DNA of 64,000 bases from positions 57,406,157 through 57,470,156 of the forward strand of contig CM056381.1 of NCBI GenBank assembly GCA_029718625.1. The letters are read 5' to 3'. Every line of letters starts with the position of its first letter. The stretch's first letter is position 1. The translations under genes and the position numbers were made by a program. The notes beneath the pieces are model-generated. The model saw only the letters and a program-made list of their open reading frames with translations. It was not told the DNA's origin and ran no database searches. The DNA comes from Synaphobranchus kaupii (lineage: Eukaryota; Chordata; Actinopteri; Anguilliformes; Synaphobranchidae). Positions 10,906-22,008 of this stretch are shown here, piece by piece.

Positions 10906-12550
10906 CATACAGTCAAGCCGGAAAGTCTGCACACTCCTTTCACCTTCTCCACGTTTTATTACGTTACAGACATATTCTACAATAGATTGAATTCATTTTT
11001 TGCCTCAAACATCTACACACAATAGCCAATAATGACGAAGTGAAAACAGGTTTTTAGAAAATATGCAATTTTATTTTACTGACAAAAATAGGTTATTTAG
11101 GGGTTACATATCTGTACACACCCTTAGCCTAATACTTGGTTGCTGCACCTTTGGCAGCGATTACAGCTTCAAGGCGTCTTGGGAAAGAAGCTACGAGCTT
11201 GGCACACTTGTTTCTGGACATTTTTGCCCATTCCTCTTGGCATATCCTTGCAAGCTCCGTCAGGTTGGATGGGGAGCGTCGGTACACAGCCATTTTCAGC
11301 TCTTTCCACAGATGTTCAATTGGATTCAGGTCTGGGCTCTGGCTGGGCCACTCAAGGACATGCACACACTTTCTCCGAAGCCACTCCTTTGTTCTCTTGG
11401 CTGTGTGCTTCGGGTCGTTGTCATGTTGGAAGGTAAACCTTCGCCCCAGTCTGAGGTCCAGAGCGCTCTGGAGCAGGTTTTCTTCAAGGATCTCGGTGTA
11501 CTTAGCTGCATTCATCTTTCCCTCTATCAGGACTAATTGCCCCGTTCCCGCTGCTGAAAAACATCCCCACATCATGATGCTGCCACCTCATGCTTCACTG
11601 TAGGGATGGTATTAGCCAGGTGATGAGCGGTGCCTGGTTTCCTCCAGACGTGACGCTTGGTATTCAGGCCAAAAAGTTAAATTTTGGTTTCATCAGACCA
11701 GAGAATCTTGATTCTCATGGTTTGAGAGTCCTCTAGGTGCCTTTTGGCAAACTTCAAGCGGGCTGTGATGTGCCTTTTACTAAGGAGGGGCTTCCGTCTG
11801 GCCACTCTACCATAAAGGCCTGATTGGTGGAGTGCTGCCTGGATGGTTGATCTTCTGAAAGGTTCTCCCATCTCCACAAGGATACGCTGGAGCTCTGTCA
11901 GAGTGACCCTCGGGTTCCTGCTCACCTCCCTGGCCAAGGCCCGTCTTCCCCGATTGCTCAGTTTGGCCGGGCGGCCAGGTCTAGGAAGATTCTTGGTGGT
12001 TCCAAACTTCTTCCATTTACGAATGATGGTGGCAACTGTGCTCTTTGGGACCTGTAAAGCTGCAGAGATTTTTCCGTACCCTTCTCCAGATCTATGCCTT
12101 GACACAATCCTGTTTCTGAGATCTGCAGATAATTCCTTTGACCCCATGGCTTGGAGTTTGCTCTGACATGCACTGTCAACTGTGGGACCTTATATAGGCA
12201 GGTGTTGGCAATCCCCAATCATGTCCAATCAATTGAATTTATCACAGGTGGACTACAATTAAGTTGTAGAAACATCTCAAGCAGTATCAGTGGAAACAAA
12301 ATGCACCTCAGCTCACTTTTGGGTGTCATATCAAAGGGTGTGCACACTTGTGTACATATGATATTTTACATTTTGATTTTTAATAAATTAGCACAAATGT
12401 CTAAAAACCTGTTTTCACTTTGTCATTATGGGCTATTTTGTGTAGAATGTTGAGACAAAAAATGAACTCAATCTATTGTAGAATATGTCTAACGTAATAA
12501 AACATGGAGAAGGTGAAAGGAGTGTGCAGACTTTCCGGCTTGACTGTATG
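10906..12550 (-). mobile_element. Complete Tc1-like transposon (inactive)
   Basis: Both ends are present. CATACAGTCAAGCCGG starts at 10906 and CCGGCTTGACTGTATG ends at 12550, each flanked by TA. The inverted repeat extends far inward, including GTGCAGACTTTCCGG and GAGAAGGTGAAAGG. Length is 1645 bp, normal for Tc1 elements. The transposase is on the minus strand with one stop and one frameshift (separate entry). Mobilisation in trans would be possible only if the ends are still recognised, which cannot be judged here. Confidence 0.93.
11129..12147 (-). pseudogene. Tc1-like transposase, one nonsense and one frameshift mutation
   Basis: This would be a cut-and-paste DNA transposase acting on its own inverted repeats. 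The N-terminal half (12147-11677) starts MGSKELSADLRNRIV and carries two helix-turn-helix DNA-binding regions (residues about 1-110) with the GRP-like linker PGRPAKLS, then the first catalytic Asp in WSDETK. The C-terminal half (11575-11129) contains the second Asp in HDNDPKHTAK and the Glu in NPIEHLWKEL, so all three DDE residues survive. Directly after DETKI a codon that is Glu in related elements reads TAA. Further on, near 11580-11590, the Gly-rich segment before MWGCF has lost one base. Total length would be about 340 codons, usual for the family. It cannot make a full protein now. Confidence 0.9.
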
Positions 12551-12552
12551 TA

Positions 12553-13110
12553 TGTATGTACATTTTTCTTTGAAATCGTTGCCGACTGTGACGGTTTTCG
12601 AAAGTTTGGCCATCTACCACTCATATGCGGCGGGTTCATTTTAACCAGGAGGTACCCAAAATGAATTGAGTTTTTTCAGGGAGAATTCATTCATGCCTTT
12701 GGCAACACTGAGACAGAGCTGAAGCTCTCACTCATTCCGAAAATTGTCTATCCACTAGTTAATATAGATACACTTACCCGTACACCTAGCTTGTCTATTT
12801 AGTAAAATGTCCAGTGTGAAAATATTTTTGAAGAAAGCATAACGTGAATGTAGCCTACATCAGAGTTCATGTTAGCAATAACTTTAGCTAACTGGCTAGC
12901 TATGTGTTTTCTGTACTATGTTCTAATGTCTGTACGGTATAAATACTAATGCCACTACCACCTTGGACTTCCAGAAAAAAACAGAAGTTACACGCTTGTA
13001 CTTTCAATTAATTAGCATTCGTGCATGGTAGTTAGGAATAGCTTAATAGCCGCATAAGCACGCTGACATCAGAACATGCCTAAAACACATACAACACATC
13101 CAGCCGGACT
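12553..13110. other. Unassigned intergenic DNA
   Basis: No gene, RNA or clear transposon end is visible. The sequence is AT-rich. Confidence 0.5.
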
Positions 13111-13340
13111 GCTCATCTGGACCCTATTAAAACCATAGACTACAGAAAAAATACGGACAAAGCGAATGTGAAGTCACCCATTGACTTGCTATGGGCTTGT
13201 GAAAAGCGTTTTGAAGGTGTGGAAGTGCTGCCATGTTGTACAAAAATTGGAGCCAGACACTGCGCAGTAGAGAGCAGGGGGACCTTTATATTGTCAATAA
13301 GTCCGGGCCGGGTCCGGGTCGTCGACTATGTCAGGACCTA
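13110..13340. repeat. Possible fish interspersed repeat fragment
   Basis: The tract AACCATAGACTACAG followed by GTGAAGTCACCCATTGAC and GAGCCAGACACTGCGC has the look of a common fish MITE family. I recognise this by resemblance only. No matched ends are visible and no class can be assigned. Confidence 0.4.
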
Positions 13341-13345
13341 TAAAG

Positions 13346-14005
13346 TGTCATGGGTTCTCAGCCTGCTCTTCGTGAGGTGGCCACTCCTCCGTGGAGCGCT
13401 CGTGTAGCATCCTCTTTCTTCGGTTTTCGTTATCCGTCCCGTGTTTTTGCTTGTCCTGCAACTCAGTGTTTTCACCTGCGCCACATTTCCGCTCCTTATT
13501 TAAACCCCACGTCTTTCTTACTTGGGGCTTCCATATTGTCTTTGCTATATTGACAAGGAGGTCGGTAAGGTATAGGATTCGGTCGCTGCATTTCTGGTTC
13601 GTATGAATAGGAAACGCAGCAAGTCCGATTTAGAGTTAGGAGAAAGATTTATTTTAGTTTTTTTCTTTCCTTTCTCTCTTTATCCTTTATACTCCACTGT
13701 AGGTAATAGGTTCTAGTTTCTTTTTCATTCTTCCACCCGTTTATACAGGGTGTTTCTTTAGTTTTTCTCTGACCTCCTGTTATCGCTTCTCATGTGAGAG
13801 CGTGAGGTTCTTTTGTTTTATTACTCGCTATTCTCGAGTTCGCCCTCGTTTGGGGTTGCTTTGTTTTGGGCTTACGCCGGGAGGTTTTTTCCCACTGTTT
13901 AATTTATCCCTTTCCTGTGCGGATCTATCCGCTTTATTGGTCTTCTACTAGAGCACTTTCAGATTCCCTACTGTCGCGCTTGGTCCTTCGACCCAAACCC
14001 TGACA
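13346..14005 (+). mobile_element. Solo LTR, 660 bp
   Basis: The element starts TGTCATGGG and ends AACCCTGACA, so it has TG...CA termini with the short inverted repeat TGTCA/TGACA. TAAAG flanks both sides (13341-13345 and 14006-14010), a 5-bp target duplication as left by LTR retrotransposons. There is no internal region, so it fits a solo LTR left by recombination between two LTRs. TTATTTAAACCCC near 13496 could be its core promoter. Its first bases resemble those of the LTRs at 8929 and 19319. Confidence 0.85.
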
Positions 14006-14007
14006 TA

Positions 14008-14128
14008 AAGCCTGATTCATTGTTTGTTGCACGCCCCTTTCAACAAGTGTCGAGCGACAAAAATTAAGGATTAAAATTATTCACTCGACACTACAAAAGG
14101 GTCGTGCGGCTAAGTATAAATCGGGCTT
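14008..14128. repeat. 121-bp near-palindrome (fold-back element)
   Basis: AAGCCTGATT at 14008 pairs with AATCGGGCTT ending at 14128. The inner arms GTTGCACGCCCCTTT and AGTGTCGAG pair with AAAGGGTCGTGCG and CTCGACACT, around an AT-rich centre at about 14058-14081. This is a fold-back or MITE-like unit. It abuts the target duplication of the solo LTR on its left. Confidence 0.75.
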
Positions 14129-14540
14129 AAAAGTGTGTGAGCGAGGAAGTGTCACGGATTGGTACACAAGGTATAAAAAAAATCCAAATATTTGTCCAAA
14201 TGACACAATTACTTAACACATCAGCACATGCAGGGATATTAAATGACGAAAAAGCAGCTAACTTCTGTAACTATGCAAGCAAGTGTGGGGAAAAAAATAT
14301 GGAATTTGTATTTTCACCACATTAATACCATTGACTTACACTGAAACAGGTGGCTGAAAAAGACCTATGCTGGAGTCAACCGCACTGGCACCAGAGAACA
14401 ACCCTCTCAACAAGACCACGAAGTCAGCTTCAGCAACGAAGACCGGTCTTGGGCCCTTGATTAAAACCAGCAACAATCTAAAGTAAATGACAAGCAAGCA
14501 CATTTTATCCAGATATAAATAGCCTATTAACACAGGGACC
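14129..14540. other. Unassigned intergenic DNA
   Basis: Open frames up to 68 codons occur here but show no recognisable domain or splice context. No repeat end is identified. Confidence 0.5.
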
Positions 14541-16116
14541 ATGATATTAACTGTTGAGGAGCGTAATGCTTTAACCCTTGTGTGGTGTTCGTGTTTTTGT
14601 TACTCACCCAGTGTTCGCGGGTCTGGTGGACCCACGACATTATTTGGTTTTTAAAACAAAGCCATAATTTACGTAAAAATACTTCACAGATATTGACTAT
14701 CTCAATTACAAGCAATATAGACAGCATGTATGGTTAATATTGACCATTTACCTCAATAAAATTTACCATTTACCATTTACCTCAATTGCATTTATCAATA
14801 AAAGTGATATTTGTTTTTTGTGATAAAATGTGATTTTTGTGTTCTTTTACATGTTTATCACAGAAAATGAGCCACGGCCAATGAGTCTCAAGTTGAAAAA
14901 ATTATGAATTGTATCATTTTTCATTTAGTAAACATTGAATACGGGTCCCACAGACCCGAACACCACACAAGGGTTAAAACGATCCACTTTCCCGTGAAAA
15001 GTGCGATTTACAGCAGGGGAAACAGACCTGCGCCTGTAAAGCGCACATGCAGATAATGGCATTAAAATTTATTGTAACGTGCTGCAAATTTCGTTTCAAA
15101 TTAGCCGCTTAGTTCTCTTTAAAATATTTTGTTCAGTTATGGAATAACAGGTGAAATCAGCGGGGTTTTAATAAGCTGAGGGTATGGAAACTTTGTCACT
15201 GTAATTTTAAAAATATGAAGGACGAAGAATAGCTACCGTTACAATTCAGTTAACATGATGACAGTTATCTCCGTTTTTTAACCATGGGCTATCGAAAAAA
15301 CATTATGCACAGTGAGTCCGCTGTTGCCTAGGCTATTTGAAAAACAATAAAGCAATATTCACTGGACAAGGTTTTGAACTTTGACTTCAGTCACAAACCA
15401 TTCTATTTACTTACAGGCTATATTCCTAGATAAACAGAGCTGTATTGTAATGACGTCTGAAGCGCATTTTCAGAACTCAAATGTCCGTCTATTGCAGTGC
15501 GCGAGTTTCCATTGAATGACAGTTCACACATTAGGCTTGATATAGGTGTTATCAGCTCCTTTTTAATGGATAGCCATTGTCCCGTACCATCGCACATCGC
15601 CTGGATGTTGGAGTAGGCTGAGAGCAATGTAATATGGTTTCCCTTCGCTGAGGGAAAGGTATGTGGACCTATGGAACCTTTTATTATTATGCATTTTTGA
15701 CATACACAATAATAATATTTCACATTATGATCTAGATATTTTAGTCATACTTGTGCGCGCCCCTGTGTGTAACAGACAGGATGGTACGCGCATTGTGCAG
15801 ACGCCTATGTAGACGCACTTATATGCGCCGTTAAAATAACATGTAAACAACTGTGACATAACTTTAGACCAGGTTTGTGGTGGTTCTAGCGCAAGCGCTT
15901 TCTGCTGGCTCAAGATAGCAATACGCCAAAAATAATCCTGGCCACTCCTCATCTTAAGACCAACACGCCCAGTTCACTTGTAATGGGCGCAAGAATACAT
16001 GGTAGTTAAAGGACGTAAGCGTTAGGCATTATAATGAACCTAGCGCCGGGTGTAAGATAGCAAAGACACTTGCGTTTGGGTTAGCGTCGCTTTGCGCCGG
16101 GTGTAAGATAGTGCCC
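14541..16116 (+). mobile_element. 2-kb non-autonomous DNA transposon, copy C (5'-truncated, split)
   Basis: From AACGATCCACTTTCCC (14978) to GTAAGATAGTGCCC (16116) the sequence follows copies A and B. The 3' end is mutated from GGGCCC to GTGCCC. The part homologous to roughly the first 700 bp of A is missing. The short piece left of 14571 still resembles A up to TAATGCTTTAA, where a TTAA-flanked MITE has inserted. Its left limit is therefore approximate. It holds no gene. Confidence 0.8.
14575..14973. mobile_element. piggyBac-type MITE inserted in copy C
   Basis: The ends are CCCTTGTGTGGTGTTCG and CGAACACCACACAAGGG, perfect 17-bp inverted repeats. They are flanked by TTAA at 14571-14574 and 14974-14977. 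Copies A and B show a single TTTAAAAC at the equivalent position (about 2737 and 6955), which gives the empty site. TTAA duplication and CCC(T/A) ends fit the piggyBac superfamily. The 399-bp interior is AT-rich and non-coding. Confidence 0.92.
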
Positions 16117-17256
16117 CGGTTGACTAAATACAAGAGTTGATAGGTATCAACTTTATTGATAGGTACCTATCAATTAAGTGCAGCGTGCAAATGTATGCGT
16201 GAGTGATTAGCGGAGCAGAGAGTGTGCAAAATGCATGCAGAGAGAAGGAAAGGGATAGGCGCGACACAGAGCAATGGAACAGAGTGACATGAAAAGTGAA
16301 AAACCACGCCCAGCCTGCAGCACAAGGGGAAACAAACAGGAATACAAACCAACACGATACGAGAGGAAACAGGTAAAACACGGGACACAAAGGGATGGGA
16401 ATGAGAGCGTCACAACTACAAGCCCTTTTATACTGGACTAGGCACTATTACTGTGTCATCACAAAAATATTGCATTACCCAACTAGTCCTAATGTGGCTA
16501 GCTAGCTACTCTTCTGTCAACAAAACACACACACACACATACTTCATACATACGACAACACATAGCTAGCTAAATAAATCCGGTGGCAGGTAAACTTTCC
16601 ACAACTGTCATGGTTATCAATGATTTCAAAGAAACATGCACATACATATGTGACCATATTGGTAGTGAGATTGAGAAATTAACTAACCTGAGGTGACGTC
16701 GCTGCTGAGGGTCGGTCATATTTTGCCTAAGAGACTAGTTCTAATTTACCAAACTTACTAGTTGCAGTAGCCTACTTACCAAACGTAAAGACATGTTAAA
16801 GATTGGATTGGTCAAACAAGATGGCCAGTTATATTTTGGAAAGTGAATTTTTGACTGGACTTTGGGCTGTTGCAGCTGAAAAAAATACATCAGTGAGAGG
16901 ATATAGTTTTGAGTGTACATTAACTCTCAATTTTACGCCAATATTTATATTTCTGTCATAACTCCATTGTGTGATCACCATCAAAAAACATTATTAACAT
17001 TATTTTCTTGACTTCAGTTTTGACTCACAGCATCTTCAGTTACTGTCATTACCATGGTATGCATTCAGAGCAGCCCACTCTGCTTCTGCCTTCACACCAG
17101 TAGTGGATGCAGTTGAACTGCTGGTTACACTTTTACTCTTGGACACAACAGATTCTGTCCTCAGGCCCAATAGCACCCTCTAGTGGCGTTTCAGTTTTAT
17201 GCGCTCCTGCACTGTCATGCAACAAATTTTCCACTTAATTTAGCTTTAGTTTTTTA
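16117..17256. other. Unassigned intergenic DNA with a short CA repeat
   Basis: No gene or complete mobile element is recognised. A short (CA)n tract lies at about 16524-16540, and the direct/inverted word GATAGGTACCTATC lies near 16159. Open frames at 16124-16413 on the minus strand overlap each other in different frames and have no domain. Confidence 0.5.
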
Positions 17257-17380
17257 CAATCACTGGCACTAATTTCAGAACCTTGTGGTCATTTTTCAAA
17301 ATTGTAGACACAAAACTCAAAACAGATAATCAAAATGCCCATTTTTCAAAACTCTAAACACCTTTTTCTATTGCATGAAT

Positions 17381-19319
17381 TGTAATGGTGGCGTGGCGTG
17401 TGAGGTAGGAGGGGCCAAACGCAGCAAGGGGATTCATTAAGCACAAGGCCACTAGGACGGGAAACCCCGTAATTAAGGGAAGGAGACAAGACAAGGAACA
17501 CACGTACCAAAGCTACTAACCGGCTCACTGTCACACGCCAATGAGTAGAAACGCAAACGCCACGTTTCTCAGTAAGAAAACCAAACAAGGCTAATGGAAC
17601 AAAGCACTGGGTTCCCATACTTCTACGAGCAAAGTGACTAAAGAAAGAGCCAGAAATAATAAACGCCCTGCCTCGGTAACGAGATGCATAAGAACAGGCG
17701 AGTAGCATAATGGCACAAATAACACACACCAAACGTACCAAAGCTACTAACCGGCTCACTGTCACACGCCAATGAGTAGAAGCCAAACGTCAGGTTCCTC
17801 AGTAAGAAAACCAAACAAGGCTAATGGAACAAAGCACTGGGCTTCCTTACTTCTACGAGCTAAGTGACTAAAGAAAGAGCCAGAAATAATAAACGCCCTG
17901 CCTCGGTAACGAGATGCATAAGAACAAGCGAGTAGCATAATGGCACAAATAAAACACACAGCCAACAAACCCTGCAAAATAATAGGAGATAGTATACGAG
18001 GAGGCGAAAGGAACAGACATCTAACGTTCCAAGGCTACTCTCAGACTCGCAGTCACACACAAACATGTCCACAACATCGCCCAGTCTCCATGTACCGAAG
18101 GACGAAACAGAACTACAGTTCTGAACAAAATCGCCAAAGCTCCATGTACGGAGACAGGTACCGAATAGGACGAACAGGACAGCTGTACCGGACATTTACC
18201 GGCTAAATGACTAACGCGAGATTAGTAGAAAATAAACGCCCTGCCTCTTGATAAAGAGGAATGTAACGAGGCAAGAGGAACAGAGATCCAACATTCCATG
18301 GCTACTTCCATAAGCTCGTAGTCACACGCAGAAAACATAAAGGGGGGTAAACGCCCGATCTCCCGGGAGAGAGAAACATTTTACACGCGAGTTGCCGGTA
18401 AACCGCCGTCCCATACCTTTACTAGCAAAATGACTAACACAAGCTTAGTAGAAAATACACGCCCTAGCCTCTCAGTAAAGGGGAATGTAACGAGGCGAAA
18501 GGAACAGAGAGCTAATGTTCCAAGGCTACTTTCAGAGACTCGCAGTCACATGCTAACATGTCCACAACATCGCCCAGTCTCCCTATAGGAAGACATGTAC
18601 CGAAGGACGAAACAGAACTACAGTTCTGAACAAAATCGCCAAAGCTCCATGTACGGAGACAGGTACCGAAGGACGAACAGGACAGCTGCACTGGACATTT
18701 ACCAGCTAAAAGACTAACGTGAGTTTAATAGAAAATACACGCCCTGCCTCTCAGAATAAATAAAGCCCTGCTTGTCAGTACTATAAAAACGCCCGGTCTC
18801 TTAGTACGAAATGACTATACAAATACACCCACAAACAAACAAAGACTCCTCTCGTTTTCACGGAAGAAAGCAGACAGAGACAGGAGGAAGAGACAGAAAA
18901 GGCAAAAGGTCTAGGCAAGGGAAGAAAGGAAAGACCAGGAAGCGGAGACAGAAAAGAGCCAGGGGGGGAAGAGTCCTAATATATCCACAAAGGCAAGTCC
19001 CGCATTACTCCAATATAACCCACTGGAGCAAAAGGGTCTCCTTAAAAAAACGTAATCGTACTGGCTAAGCAATCAAAGGGCAAAATAATACCACACACAA
19101 AACAGTGCAAATAATGTCAGACAATACAAATTAATATCAAAGCCCAGAACGACGGAAACATGGGCTTAAATAGCTCCAAGGTAACCACGCACAGGTGTGA
19201 TGCTGAGAGAAGCTCCGCAATCAAGACGGGGTGGAGCAAACATCCACTAAAAGGGCAGCGCCCTCGCGTGGCTACCAAAGAAACCGACCGCAAGGGAAAA
19301 AGGGTCAAAAACCATGACA
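17381..19319 (-). mobile_element. Solo LTR, 1.94 kb, with internal tandem repeats
   Basis: On the minus strand the element starts TGTCATGG (19319) and ends CCATTACA (17381). TGAAT flanks it at 17376-17380 and 19320-19324, a 5-bp target duplication. The body contains repeated blocks. One tract beginning TACCAAAGCTACTAACCGG occurs at 17505 and again at 17736, a 231-bp period, and GAACAAAATCGCCAAAGCTC occurs twice near 18123 and 18636. No gag/pol frame is present. The first ~270 bp match the LTR-like element at 8929. Open frames reported in this stretch arise from the internal repeats. Confidence 0.82.
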
Positions 19320-19807
19320 TGAATACAATACACATAAACCTAAAATTATTTGTTCACTGAACCAAATAATTTGTTCACAATGACACAACTTACCATCAAA
19401 GTATTAGCATTTCAAAATGCAATACACACATTACATATGATGTGACTGTCTTTTCATTTCATTACAATGCATCTAACTATCAATTAATCCAACTGCTCAA
19501 AATGATAAGTAACTGTAGCATTACTAATAATGCATAGGTTTATGGAAACTGATTACTGTAGCAACATTCCATGTTTAGATCATGAATGTTTTAGGATAAA
19601 GAAATCTATTGACACCAATTACTTTGGAACATGAACCAATTTTACTACATTATCTTTGAAATATGTCATCATCATCCTTTATCAGATACTGTTCCTATGG
19701 TCCCACTGTTCCAGACAATGTTTTCAGATTTGACTATGTACTTTTCTTGGCTTTTCCAATAATAACTTGTTACTGTAATGATGATTGGTTTCACATTGTG
19801 GCAAGAG

Positions 19808-19815
19808 TATAAAAG
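19808..19815 (+). promoter_or_regulatory. Possible TATA box of the mariner-like transposase
   Basis: TATAAAAG lies about 35 bases before the ATG at 19850 that opens the transposase remnant. The match is good but short and no expression evidence exists. Confidence 0.4.
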
Positions 19816-19849
19816 GGTCTGTATCCACCTGCAACAACATAGCAAAAAC

Positions 19850-20706
19850 ATGGCCAGGCAGCTGATCCACGTCAGAATAGAGCTCAAGCAGTGAGAGGAG
19901 GATGAGGAGGAGGACGAGGACGAGGTGGTCAAGGGAATGGCAGAGGATAAGCACCCCTTCATAGAGGTGGCTGTAGACCTTGTCTTAGAGGAGGGCTTAG
20001 GCCTCATCAGAGAGGTGAGCATGGGCCTTGTTTGAGAGGTGGGGGGGCATGGGGGATACGTGGTAGAGGACAAGGCCACGGACTAAGACAGTGATGGCAA
20101 CAGCAGTGTCCAAAGAAATCAGAACAATAGTTGTGGACCTTGTCATAAATCGTGGAATGACAATGACAACAGCTACAATTATTCAGACAAACCTCAGGAG
20201 ATCAACCATGCCCTCAATCATCAGAACATTCCGCCATGAGAACCAGTAAGTTTTTACATTGCACTATGCATTACCCTCAATTGTCAAATTACTGTATAAT
20301 GCATGCCACTGCAAACCATACAGTAGGTGTTATGACTGAATGTATTCTTTGTTTTCCCTGACAGAATTGATGTACGCCTGACCAAAATTCAGCGGCACAT
20401 CATTGACAATGACGACATGTTCAACAAGGTAATTCTGCGAACTATTGCATGCATTCTGAAAAGGCACCAGGTTTCTCTAAAAGAGATGGTGCCTTTTGAA
20501 AGTAATGCAGATAGAGTGAAGCAACTGCATACTGAGTATGGTCAGTTTCAAGATTCCTGTTGTCAAAGAGTTTGATCTACATTATTCTGTTGGGTAATTT
20601 TCTTTCAATTTCATTTTAGAGGGTGATGGAGCTGGATGCTGCAGAGAACCACCACAAATTCCTCTTTGTGGACGAGGCAGGCTTCAACCTATTGAGAACA
20701 TATTAA
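19850..20706 (+). pseudogene. Intron-containing mariner/IS630-like transposase, truncated
   Basis: After ATG at 19850 comes a Gly/Arg-rich tract encoded at 19890-20080 (readable as RGQGNGRG and IRGRGQGHG in a shifted frame). An HTH-like segment reads RTIVVDLVINRGMT and IIRTFRHEN. A clean intron follows (GTAAGT at 20246, CAG ending 20364), then KIQRHIIDNDDMFNKV and ILKRHQVSLKEMVPFE. A second intron is likely (GTCAGT at 20541, TTTTAG ending 20619), then RVMELDAAENHHKFLF and VDEAGFN, which holds the first catalytic Asp of a DDE domain. The frame stops at 20705 and the two remaining catalytic residues are absent. An RG-rich N-terminus with FVDEAGFNL is typical of a fish family of IS630/mariner transposases. 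It is non-functional. Confidence 0.75.
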
Positions 20707-20873
20707 GAACACTCCATTTACTTAACACCTTACTCAAAATTGTATTTTTAAAAATAAATTCTGATTTTGTTCAATGATTCCCCTCTGTTCTACTGTCTCT
20801 ACTATTCCCTTTATTTAGAACCACAAAAAGAACCATATTGAAACATGTATCAAGTATTTTTTACTGCAATATT
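20707..20873. other. AT-rich remainder of the mariner-like element
   Basis: Short non-coding stretch between the truncated transposase and the solo LTR. The last five bases (ATATT, 20869-20873) are the left target duplication. Confidence 0.6.
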
Positions 20874-22008
20874 TGTTACGTTTCTGTATTCTGCATGTTA
20901 GTTTGTTTCATTTATGTTTCTGATTTTTACCATGTTTATTTATTCTGATTATTTTTGTGCTTTCACTGTTCCATGTTTGGTATTACTGTCACTCCCTGTC
21001 GTCATCACACTATTCGGGAGCCTTTGGTGATTTCGGGTTTCGCTGTATTTCCACTCGTTTACTTCCTTCTTCACTAATTACCTTTGTTTATAATACTAAT
21101 CTACTAATCGTTACTAACTGCTTAGAATTAGGTTTCTTACTAATTCACTAACGACTAACTTGTAAATAATACTAATCAACGAATTTACTAACGTCAGGGA
21201 ATTAGAGTTTCTACTAACCTACTAATTTACTAATGCAATCTCAGTTTCCATCTGCACCTGTCTTTTGTTTCTTCTGTCCTATCTCTGAATAACTGTGATT
21301 CCCTACTCATTTCAGCTGCATCTGATTTCCGCATTCCTCTACCTCGTTGTGTGCACGGGTCTTCTTCGATCCATGTCATGTATAGTCTATATGTTTTGTG
21401 CTAGTCCGGTCCGCGTCTTATGTGTTCCCTCGTTATTGTACTATCAGCTTCCCTTATCGTTTCATTGTGCTCACCTGTGAGCAATCTCCCCTCCCTGTGT
21501 CTGCACACCTGATTCCCATTATGTCTGTCTCTCCCTGTGTATTTAACCCCTGTTATTTCAGTCTGTCTTCGCGAGTTCCTCACATGATGTTTTGCTTCTG
21601 TCTTACCTTCTGTTTTTCCGAGTGTCTGCCCGAGCTGTTTTGTTTATTCTGTAGTTGCTGTAGTTTCTGTTTCCTAGTTTTTGTTTCCCTAGTTTTTTGC
21701 CTGTTGTTTTGTTTTCAGTCTGTTTTTGTTTTCTTTGTGTTCCTCCTATGCCTCCCTGGTTTTTGACTCCTGCCTGTGTTCTCGCAACCCTGTCTTTGGA
21801 TCCTGGTTTTGTGCTTTTGCTGTGTCTTACCGGTTTTGACCCCTGCCTGTTCCTTGACCGCTCTTTTGGATTGTGTTTTGTTGCGTTGCCTGTCTACCCG
21901 GTTTTTTGACCCTGCCTGTTTTACCACGGATTGCTGCCTTGCCCTGATTAAGCTTCGGTTTTTTCATACTCCTGCCTGCGTTTGGGTCCCCCCCACCGAC
22001 ACCTAACA
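20874..22008 (+). mobile_element. Solo LTR, 1135 bp
   Basis: Termini are TGTTACG and CACCTAACA, with inverted TGTTA/TAACA. ATATT is duplicated at 20869-20873 and 22009-22013. The interior is T/C-rich, with repeated CCTGCCTGTTTT(G)ACC-like words toward the 3' end (about 21765-21935), and has no gag/pol frame. It is inserted in the mariner-like element in the direct orientation. Confidence 0.9.

Noticed and set aside
21295..22006. Overlapping 60-120 codon frames with hydrophobic, Cys-rich composition
   Set aside because: They lie within the T/C-rich solo LTR 20874-22008, in several overlapping frames and on both strands, with no domain.
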